Below are positions 58,400-64,000 of a stretch of 64,000 bases of DNA, in pieces. Source of the DNA: Rhodospirillaceae bacterium (GTDB lineage Bacteria; Pseudomonadota; Alphaproteobacteria; TMED109); contig CACGBM010000001.1 in NCBI GenBank assembly GCA_902571315.1, positions 28,810 to 92,809 of the forward strand, read 5' to 3'. The notes beneath the pieces were generated by a model. That model saw only the letters and a list, made by a program, of their open reading frames with translations, did not search any database and was not told the origin of the DNA. Position numbers and translations under genes: made by a program. Position 1 is the stretch's first letter; each line of letters opens with the position of its first letter.

Positions 58400-59581
58400 A
58401 TGAGAAAAAAAGTAGTATTAGCATATTCAGGAGGTTTAGATACTTCGGTTATTTTGAAATGGCTACAAAACGAAAAAAAATTGGATGTAATTGCTTTTAT
58501 TGCAGATATTGGGCAGAAAGATGAATTAAAAATAGCTAAAAAAAACGCAATCAAAATGGGTGCAAAAAAAGTTATAGTAGCAGATCTTAAAAATATTTTT
58601 GTTAAAGACTATATTTATCCCATGTTCCGAGCAAATACTTTATATGAAGGAAGTTATTTACTTGGAACGGCAATAGCAAGACCTCTGATAGCAAAAACCC
58701 AGATAGAGATAGCAAAAAAATACAAAGCTGATTACGTATCTCATGGAGCTACAGGCAAAGGAAATGATCAAATTCGTTTTGAATTAGGTTATTATGCTTA
58801 CAATCCGAATATTAAAGTTATTGCTCCTTGGAGAGAATGGGATTTAAAATCTAGGAAAAAACTTATAAAGTATGCTCATCAGAATAAGATACCGGTGCCA
58901 GGAAGTAAGAAAAAAACTCCGCCTTACTCTATGGATGCTAATTTGTTGCATATATCTTATGAAGGAAAAATATTGGAAGATCCCTGGAAAAGTCCAGATG
59001 AAAGTATGTTCAGAATGACAAAAAATCCAAGTAAAACTAGTAATAAAGGTGAAAACATAATTTTAAGTTTTAAAAGAGGAGATCTCGAAAAAATAAATAA
59101 TAAACGGGTATCACCTTACTTAGCTATGCAAACTTTAAATATTATCGGCGGCAGAAACGGTATTGGAAGAAAAGATTTAGTTGAAAATAGAACTGTTGGC
59201 ATGAAATCAAGAGGAGTATATGAAACGCCCGGAGGAACAATCTTATTAGAAGGACACAGAGCAATAGAAAGCTTAACATTGGATGGCCCTTCTACTAGTT
59301 TGAAAGATGAGATTATGCCAAAATATGCTCAGTTAATATATGATGGTCTATGGTTTAGTCCTGAAAGGGAAATGTTACAGGCTTTGATTGATAAAAGTCA
59401 AAAAAAAGTAGAAGGTGATGTAAAATTATTTTTACGACAAGGCACAATTACTGTAAAAGGAAGAAGATCGAAATACAGTTTATACAATAAAGATCTTTCA
59501 ACTTTTGAGGAAGATGATATTTATGACCAAAAAGATGCTGAGGGATTTATAAAACTTAAGTCATTAAGGTTCAGAAATTAA
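58400..59581 (+). CDS. argG: argininosuccinate synthase
   Basis: Joins citrulline and aspartate in arginine synthesis. The pyrophosphate-binding loop [15 protein letters not shown] follows the start; [19 protein letters not shown] [15 protein letters not shown] and [21 protein letters not shown] segments are complete. AAAGGA lies 6 nt before ATG 58400 ([12 protein letters not shown]), which decides that start over an in-frame codon at 58364. 393 aa is typical. It complements argJ at 31.3 kb. Confidence 0.97.
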   Translation: MRKKVVLAYSGGLDTSVILKWLQNEKKLDVIAFIADIGQKDELKIAKKNAIKMGAKKVIVADLKNIFVKDYIYPMFRANTLYEGSYLLGTAIARPLIAKTQIEIAKKYKADYVSHGATGKGNDQIRFELGYYAYNPNIKVIAPWREWDLKSRKKLIKYAHQNKIPVPGSKKKTPPYSMDANLLHISYEGKILEDPWKSPDESMFRMTKNPSKTSNKGENIILSFKRGDLEKINNKRVSPYLAMQTLNIIGGRNGIGRKDLVENRTVGMKSRGVYETPGGTILLEGHRAIESLTLDGPSTSLKDEIMPKYAQLIYDGLWFSPEREMLQALIDKSQKKVEGDVKLFLRQGTITVKGRRSKYSLYNKDLSTFEEDDIYDQKDAEGFIKLKSLRFRN

Positions 59582-59875
59582 CTAGCTAAAGTTTATTAAT
59601 CCTGAGTATTCAAATAATAAGTTTCTAAAAAATATTAGCAATATTATTAGAATGACAGGCGAAACATCGACACCAGCAAAATCCGGTAATAGTCTTCTTA
59701 TTGGTCTTAACAATGGTTCTGTAATTTTGTACAGAAAATTCCCTATCATATTTACAAAATTACTTTGAGTGTTAATTATGCCGAAAGCTATAAGCCAACT
59801 CAAGATAGCTTGTATTATTAAAAGCCAGATAAATAATTCCACAAGTTGACTAAATAATATTACTAGTGAATTCAT
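59582..59875 (-). CDS. YggT family membrane protein
   Basis: 97-aa protein with two membrane helices (LFIWLLIIQAILSWLI; VSPVILIILLIFFRNLLF) and between them the YggT signature TEPLLRPIRRLLPDFAGVDVSP. Relatives are implicated in membrane or cell-division organisation and osmotic tolerance. It abuts argG end to end without gap and is separated from upstream amtB by a terminator. Confidence 0.92.
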   Translation of the reverse strand: MNSLVILFSQLVELFIWLLIIQAILSWLIAFGIINTQSNFVNMIGNFLYKITEPLLRPIRRLLPDFAGVDVSPVILIILLIFFRNLLFEYSGLINFS

Positions 59876-59887
59876 AATTAAATAATA

Positions 59888-59929
59888 TATAAAATAAGAA
59901 AGGTAGCAAAGGAAAATTTCCTTTGCTAC
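59888..59929 (-). terminator. rho-independent terminator of amtB
   Basis: A near-perfect hairpin GTAGCAAAGG (59903-59912), loop of 7 nt, CCTTTGCTAC (59920-59929), which can extend by three A-T pairs. On the minus strand it is followed by CTTTCTTATTTT. It lies 16 nt after the amtB stop and before yggT. This is the strongest intrinsic terminator in the window. Confidence 0.88.
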
Positions 59930-59944
59930 TCTTTTAAAGGAAGG

Positions 59945-61264
59945 TTATTTTTTCTTTGAGACGTATTCTAAACCTGCCTGACCTGATTCTGTATAATCTA
60001 ACCCGTACTCTTCGTCATCTTCAGTTGCTCTAATACCAACAGTAGATTTAAGTATAAACCAAACTATAGTAGAACCAATCACTGTGAATATTCCAAATGC
60101 TAATATTCCTATGATTTGTGTTACATATGAGGTATCACCATTTGTAAATGGAACTATAAGTGTTCCCCAAATTCCAGCAAATAAGTGAGCTGGTATTGCT
60201 CCAACAACATCATCTATTTTTAGTTTATCTAATAATTTCATACCAAACATGCAAATAATACCGCCTATACCACCGATAATAATCGCCTGTCCAATAGAAG
60301 GTGTTAACGGTTCAGCTGTAATACTAACTAAACCTGCAATAGCACCGTTTAAGGTTGCACCGATGTCAGTTTTACCATACATCAATCTACTTAGTACCAT
60401 AGGAGCTAATACTCCTCCTGCTGCAGCCATTGAGGTATTAGCAAAGATTGTTGCGACAGCGTCAGCATCCGCATATGAGCCGAGAGCAAGTTGAGAAGCT
60501 CCATTGAAACCAAACCAACCTAGCCAAAGTATCCAAACTCCTAAAGTAGCCATAGGAATTGATGATCCAGGCATTACGTTAGCAGTACCGTCATCGTTAA
60601 ATTTCCCTTTTCTAGCTCCTAATACTAAAGCCCCAACCAGAGCGGCCCATCCACCTACAGAATGCACAATAGTAGAACCTGCAAAGTCAGAAAAACCCAT
60701 TTCACTGAGCCATCCGCCTCCCCATTGCCAAGAGCCTGAAATAGGATAGAGAATAGCTGTTAGTACTACAATAAATGCAAAGAAAGGATATATCAGAATT
60801 CTTTCTGCCAAAGCTCCTGATACTATGGAAGCTGTAGTGGCAACAAAAACCATTTGGAAAAACCAATCTGATGCTGGTGAATAACCTTGCCCAACCAAAT
60901 CATCAGCACTTCCTATGCCACTAGACCATATACTAATCGAACCTATATACCCTCCGTCAACTCCAGCATACATGAGGTTATATCCTATTAGGTAATAGGC
61001 AAGACCTGCAATTGAGAAAAGTCCCAAGTTTTTTATACAAATTACTACTGTATTTTTACCTCTAACAAGCCCTGCTTCTAGCATGGTAAAGCCAGCTGCC
61101 ATCCACATAACTAAAAAACCACCTATACAAAAAAGTAAGGTGTTAAAAACAAATGAAATTTCTGCAGGATCTGCCACAGCAACTTCAGCTGCTTCATGGC
61201 CATCTGCAAAGGCTAAGTTTGACGAAATAACGTAGCCTAAAATAAGAAATAAGTATTTAAACAA
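59945..61264 (-). CDS. amtB: ammonium transporter
   Basis: Amt-family ammonium channel in the inner membrane. A signal-peptide-like first helix (YLFLILGYVISSNLAFA) precedes eleven membrane helices; twin His are in TIVHSVGGWAALVGA and IPAHLFAGIWGTL, with ATTASIVSGALAER also conserved. AAGGAG lies 6 nt before TTG 61264, so I start there (439 aa) rather than at the ATG 61291 which would place that site inside the coding region. No glnK lies next to it, unlike many bacteria. A terminator follows. Confidence 0.93.
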   Translation of the reverse strand: MFKYLFLILGYVISSNLAFADGHEAAEVAVADPAEISFVFNTLLFCIGGFLVMWMAAGFTMLEAGLVRGKNTVVICIKNLGLFSIAGLAYYLIGYNLMYAGVDGGYIGSISIWSSGIGSADDLVGQGYSPASDWFFQMVFVATTASIVSGALAERILIYPFFAFIVVLTAILYPISGSWQWGGGWLSEMGFSDFAGSTIVHSVGGWAALVGALVLGARKGKFNDDGTANVMPGSSIPMATLGVWILWLGWFGFNGASQLALGSYADADAVATIFANTSMAAAGGVLAPMVLSRLMYGKTDIGATLNGAIAGLVSITAEPLTPSIGQAIIIGGIGGIICMFGMKLLDKLKIDDVVGAIPAHLFAGIWGTLIVPFTNGDTSYVTQIIGILAFGIFTVIGSTIVWFILKSTVGIRATEDDEEYGLDYTESGQAGLEYVSKKK

Positions 61265-61344
61265 TTTATACTCCTTTAAAGTTAAAAACATAAAAATAGC
61301 AAAAGCAGGACTAATTACAATATAATAATTTAATTATTAATGTA

Positions 61345-61365
61345 TAAAAAATAGGCATATGCCTA
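61345..61365 (-). terminator. short terminator hairpin before amtB
   Basis: Perfect palindrome TAGGCATATGCCTA (61352-61365), which folds as a 5-bp stem with an ATAT loop, followed on the minus strand by six T (61351-61346). It lies a few nt after the stop of the 97-aa membrane protein gene and about 80 nt upstream of amtB. It is short, so efficiency is uncertain, and an operator role is possible. Confidence 0.55.
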
Positions 61366-61369
61366 AAAA

Positions 61370-61663
61370 TTAATTTGATAATTTAATATCCTGAATTTCT
61401 TTGCCATCTTTTGTAACTACTCTTAGTTTTACATTACCTGTTTCTTTGTTTGTTACTTTAAGTAGCTTTCTGTCTGGATCATTTGCTTTGAGTTTTAACA
61501 GAGCATCCTGAACATCAGTTCTAGTTGCTAATTCTAATAATCTATCTTGTAAAAATTCTATTCTATTTTCTAGTTTTTCTAATTGTTTTGCTCTATTACC
61601 TTCAATAGCGAATAATGCGATAATGCAAATAGCAACAATTACTAAAAATATTACTTCTGCCAT
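61370..61663 (-). CDS. uncharacterised membrane-anchored coiled-coil protein
   Basis: 97-aa protein that I do not recognise. One N-terminal membrane helix (VIFLVIVAICIIALFAI), a coiled coil of about 30 residues (AKQLEKLENRIEFLQDRLLE), and a C-terminal beta-rich part with LLKVTNKETGNVKLRVV. Its ATG overlaps the stop of the 67-aa gene as TAATG, so the two are coupled. It is the last gene of a three-gene leftward cassette between def and amtB, with a palindromic terminator downstream. Confidence 0.72.
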   Translation of the reverse strand: MAEVIFLVIVAICIIALFAIEGNRAKQLEKLENRIEFLQDRLLELATRTDVQDALLKLKANDPDRKLLKVTNKETGNVKLRVVTKDGKEIQDIKLSN

Positions 61664-61866
61664 TATTCAGTAAGCCTTAAAGTGGCCAAAAACCTGTCAT
61701 AAATATAAATTTTGCCGTCATCTGATGGAAGTTTGGTGTAACGAATGTTATCTATATTTTTAATTAATACAAATGTTAGAGAAGAAAGTAGTAACAAATT
61801 AATAAAAAAGTTTCTTTTACTAATTAAGTTATTTGAAAAAAATTTAAATTTATTGAGTTTTTTCAT
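61663..61866 (-). CDS. uncharacterised 67-aa membrane protein
   Basis: Unrecognised small protein with a basic N-terminus (MKKLNKFKFFSNNLISKRN), one membrane helix (FFINLLLLSSLTFVLI), then IDNIRYTKLPSDDGKIYIYDRFLATLRLTE. The tail shares the pattern NxxxxRYT...(V/I)YDRF...L with the C-terminus of the 134-aa upstream protein, suggesting common origin. GGAG 6 nt before the ATG is in a hairpin (61868-61889). Coupled with the next gene by TAATG. Confidence 0.7.
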   Translation of the reverse strand: MKKLNKFKFFSNNLISKRNFFINLLLLSSLTFVLIKNIDNIRYTKLPSDDGKIYIYDRFLATLRLTE

Positions 61867-61867
61867 T

Positions 61868-61889
61868 TTTCTCTCCTAAATCAGAGAAA
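61868..61889 (-). promoter_or_regulatory. hairpin overlapping a ribosome-binding site
   Basis: Reading leftward, TTTCTCT (61889-61883) and AGAGAAA (61874-61868) form a 7-bp inverted repeat with an 8-nt loop, ending 1 nt before the 67-aa gene's ATG. The Shine-Dalgarno GGAG lies at the loop-stem junction, so folding would partly hide it. Translational control is a possibility, but in AT-rich DNA a chance repeat is not excluded. Confidence 0.35.
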
Positions 61890-61903
61890 AATGATGCTCT
61901 AAT

Positions 61904-62308
61904 TTAGTATATTATTTTTTTTTTTAATTTACCTGTAAACCTATCGTATACAAATTCGGTGCCATAAGGGTCAGTTACGATTGTATATCTGACTTTATGA
62001 AAGTTATTGGTTAATACAAAAATTAAGGAAATGACTATGCTACTAGTTGCAAGAGCTTGTCTATATTTAAAAAGTAATATTCTATTTTCATAAGCATTAT
62101 TTAATATTTTCCCAAAAAAGGTAAGTTGATTGGCTTTTTCAAATGCAGTTTTTTCGAGCTCAATATCTTTTAGTTCCCTATACTTTTGTAAAATCACATC
62201 TTTAGAAATTGGTTTAGTTTTTTTTAGCCAAAATATATTATCTATATCTTCATATTCAAACTGAGCATCAGGGTTTATTGCTAGAATAGCATCAGATAGT
62301 GTAACCAT
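61904..62308 (-). CDS. uncharacterised membrane protein with phage-tail XkdW-like N-terminus
   Basis: 134-aa protein, no named family. Residues 1-48 (SDAILAINPDAQFEYEDID, NIFWLKKTKPISKD, then a helix) follow the pattern of short tail-associated proteins of phages (XkdW-like and similar ORFs of marine phages: AI..NP.A.....D....I.W......PI). Residues 85-104 form one membrane helix (ALATSSIVISLIFVLTN), followed by KVRYTIVTDPYGTEFVYDRFTGKLKKK, resembling the tail of the 67-aa downstream protein. No other phage genes are near. Role unknown; similarity is by eye only. Confidence 0.68.
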   Translation of the reverse strand: MVTLSDAILAINPDAQFEYEDIDNIFWLKKTKPISKDVILQKYRELKDIELEKTAFEKANQLTFFGKILNNAYENRILLFKYRQALATSSIVISLIFVLTNNFHKVRYTIVTDPYGTEFVYDRFTGKLKKKIIY

Positions 62309-62326
62309 AGTAATATTTTTTAATTT

Positions 62327-62356
62327 ATTATAATATTAACGGATTACAAAAAAAAA
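62327..62356 (-). promoter_or_regulatory. possible promoter of the three-gene cassette
   Basis: On the minus strand a perfect TATAAT (62332-62327) lies 18 nt upstream of the 134-aa gene's ATG. The matching -35 position, 17 nt upstream, falls in a run of T and matches only weakly. It lies in the 62-nt gap after def. Sequence-only prediction. Confidence 0.35.
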
Positions 62357-62370
62357 AGTTAAATAGTTTT

Positions 62371-62959
62371 TTATTTGGGCCATTTTTTTACTAAATCCAA
62401 AAAAAGTGGGTCAATTGATTTTCTATTTTTCTTTGCATCTCTAGCTATATCTCCTGGAGAATCATTATAGCCAAAATAAGTGAAATCTTTCATGCGCATA
62501 GGATATAATATACCATTTAAGTGATCATATTCGTGTTGTATTAGTGCAGCCCATGTTGAGTGAGCCTCATGTTCTACCAGTTTGTTTTCAGGAGTGTAAT
62601 ACTTTACGTGAATTCTTTTATATCTAGGTACTTTCGCATGTAACCCTGGAAGAGATAGACACCGCTCCCAAAACATTTCTTTTTTTTTAGTTATAGGAGT
62701 TATTTGAGGATTTATCATATATGTCCATGGTTTAGAATTAAATTTACTATCTGAAGGTATTCGATTCTTATTAACTCGATATACTATAACCCTTTTACTA
62801 ACCATTACTTGCGGAGCAGCAAGGCCACTAGCTCCAATATATTCTAGGGTTTTTTTTCATATTCAATATTAAATCAGATACTTCATCAAAATTTTTTACC
62901 TTTAATGCTCTTTTTCTTAATATTGGATGTCCCATTTTTAATATTTGCAATACTGACAT
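62371..62959 (-). pseudogene. def: peptide deformylase, reading frame broken by one extra base
   Basis: Deformylase removes the formyl group from nascent proteins. The ATG at 62959 opens MSVLQILKMGHPILRKRALKVKNF, a normal Def N-terminus, but after NMKK the frame ends at a stop (62828-62830). Removing one base from the run of eight A (minus strand; 62850-62857) restores MKKTLEYIGASGLAAPQVMVSKRV with motif 1, continuous with motif 2 (ERCLSLPG) and motif 3 (QHEYDHLNG), to the stop at 62371. Only the frame 62805-62371 is open as it stands. Either a sequencing or assembly slip or a real mutation; a second def could exist elsewhere. Confidence 0.9.
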
Positions 62960-62964
62960 AATAG

Positions 62965-64000
62965 CTATATTTTTCTTAAAAATTTCATAATTACTTCAAA
63001 GGTTTTAGCTGGTTGTTCCTGTTGAACCCAATGGCCTGCTTGTTTTATTAAAAATCTTCCAAAATATTTTTTAAAAAATATGTTTTCCATTTTTTCTAGA
63101 TCTCCCGGTTTTTGATACAAGCCCCAGTCTGCACTTCCAGAAATAAATATAGAAGGAATATCAATTGACTTTGGCAAATTTAGTTTTATTAAATTGAGTT
63201 TTTCTTTTTCGCTCAACATAACTCTATACCAGCATAAAGGTCTTTTTATTCCTGAATAAAGATAATTTTTTACATAATATTTTAAATCAATTTTATTAAG
63301 CCATTTGCAATTTGAGATTTCTATTTGTGAAGGAGAATATTTTTTTACTGTTTCAGCCATACCTAAATTAAATTTCATTATATAATATTCAGGCATTTTA
63401 GCTAACTCTGTAGCTGTAAAACTTTTTAACTTATATGGTTTATTTCCCTTATAATCATAGCTTTTAAAATAAAAATAACTTCTTAAGAAACTACTTAAAC
63501 CTTGTTTACATTTCATGATATTTTTACTTGCACCATATGAAGAGAAATAATATTGGTAGTGTTTACGTTTCTTTTTTAATAAGGCTAACTTTTGATTAAT
63601 ATTAAAAAAATTACTGATATTTTTAAGTTCAGGTGGACCTGCAAAAGGCATACTCATTAAAGTTAAGCTTGATATATTTTTGGGGTATAAAAGACATAAG
63701 TATGAACTTATATAAGCTCCAAAGTCATGCCCAATTAAATGGTATTTATTTACTTTTAACTTTTTTAATAAAAAGATTATATCCTTTGTCAGGTTTAAAA
63801 CACTGAATGAATTGAGTGTTTCTTTAGTTTTTAGTTTAGTTTTTCCATAACCTCTTTGATCAGGTGCTATGCAATAATAACCAGCCTTTTCAAAAAGTAA
63901 CATTAAATATCTATAACTGAATGCAATTTCAGGAAAACCATGAAGTAACAAAATTACATTATTAGATTTTTTCTTAATATTATTTTCTAAAATATTGATA
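62965..64000 (-). CDS. alpha/beta hydrolase (epoxide hydrolase/haloalkane dehalogenase-like), N-terminus beyond window edge
   Basis: Alpha/beta-hydrolase with LLLHGFPEIAFSYRYLM (HGxP oxyanion motif), APDQRGYGKT, nucleophile elbow LIGHDFGAYISS in which Asp is the nucleophile (GHDFG, as in epoxide hydrolases and dehalogenases), and the C-terminal His in QAGHWVQQEQP. The frame is open to base 64000, upstream of the TTG at 63951, so the N-terminus is cut by the window. It ends 5 nt before the def start, so the two may be one unit. Substrate is unknown; the Asp elbow excludes a plain serine esterase. Confidence 0.88.
   Translation of the reverse strand, partial: INILENNIKKKSNNVILLLHGFPEIAFSYRYLMLLFEKAGYYCIAPDQRGYGKTKLKTKETLNSFSVLNLTKDIIFLLKKLKVNKYHLIGHDFGAYISSYLCLLYPKNISSLTLMSMPFAGPPELKNISNFFNINQKLALLKKKRKHYQYYFSSYGASKNIMKCKQGLSSFLRSYFYFKSYDYKGNKPYKLKSFTATELAKMPEYYIMKFNLGMAETVKKYSPSQIEISNCKWLNKIDLKYYVKNYLYSGIKRPLCWYRVMLSEKEKLNLIKLNLPKSIDIPSIFISGSADWGLYQKPGDLEKMENIFFKKYFGRFLIKQAGHWVQQEQPAKTFEVIMKFLRKI

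Noticed and set aside
60249..60749. Two plus-strand open frames over amtB
   Set aside because: Antisense shadows of the transporter; no ribosome-binding site and no recognisable domain.
61292..61340. Sigma-54 promoter upstream of amtB (TAGTCC-5-TTGCT)
   Set aside because: The -24 GG dinucleotide is missing, so it does not meet the consensus.

Overview
The window is 64 kb of strongly AT-rich (about 30% G+C by eye, not computed), very tightly packed bacterial chromosome. Gene content points to a free-living alphaproteobacterium with a streamlined genome. The markers are trcR (DUF1013), DUF1192, DUF4167, DUF1178, an IalB-family secreted protein, the DnaJ-like/cobS/cobT/bolA neighbourhood, metX-metW, and a cysteine-free L31. 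Composition and gene order resemble Pelagibacterales and other AT-rich marine alphaproteobacteria (HIMB59 or AEGEAN-169-like), but the exact lineage is inference. I see no rRNA, tRNA, CRISPR array, insertion sequence or prophage. No stretch longer than about 105 nt lacks a gene.

Layout. 1-1.6 kb: rplU-rpmA-obgE operon (obgE cut by the left edge). 1.6-7.1 kb: metabolic genes (gamma-glutamyltransferase, ketopantoate-reductase-like, oxalyl-CoA-synthetase-like ligase, omega-amino-acid aminotransferase). 7.1-15 kb: methionine (metX, metW, metY) and aromatic (chorismate mutase, tyrA) biosynthesis, hldE and trcR. 15-19.3 kb: hydrolases, thioesterase, rpmE, a secreted M23 peptidase. 19.3-28 kb: a long minus-strand block lysC - rodZ-like - ispG - hisS - prfA - prmC - DUF4167, followed by clpB with its own RpoH-type promoter. 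28-36.8 kb: ubiG, secA, argJ, two methyltransferases, DUF1178, methylmalonyl-CoA mutase, rpmB. 36.8-43.4 kb: cobT, cobS, J-domain protein, bolA, a CorC/CNNM protein, aroB, aroK. 43.4-49.2 kb: a 47-aa membrane protein, a 615-aa uncharacterised exported protein, xerD, malyl-CoA lyase, accA, a NUDIX protein. 49-57 kb: propionyl-CoA synthetase, Bax-inhibitor-1 protein, pterin dehydratase, two EamA exporters, scoAB, a quinone oxidoreductase. 57-64 kb: ialB-like gene, rlmN, argG, yggT, amtB, an uncharacterised three-gene membrane cassette, a frameshifted peptide deformylase gene and an alpha/beta hydrolase cut by the right edge.

How the genes fit together. PrpE, B12-dependent methylmalonyl-CoA mutase, malyl/methylmalyl-CoA lyase, ScoAB and AccA form a scattered acyl-CoA and C3-acid theme. 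CobS/CobT, the cobalt chelatase pair, connect to the B12 need of the mutase. MetX, MetW and MetY make methionine by direct sulfhydrylation. AmtB and argG serve nitrogen uptake and arginine synthesis.

The least explained parts are the three-gene cassette between amtB and def (61370-62308), whose first protein seems to join a phage-tail-like domain to a membrane anchor, and the small-protein/615-aa-protein pair before xerD (43457-45440). The most concrete anomaly is a +1 disruption of def in an 8-nt homopolymer.
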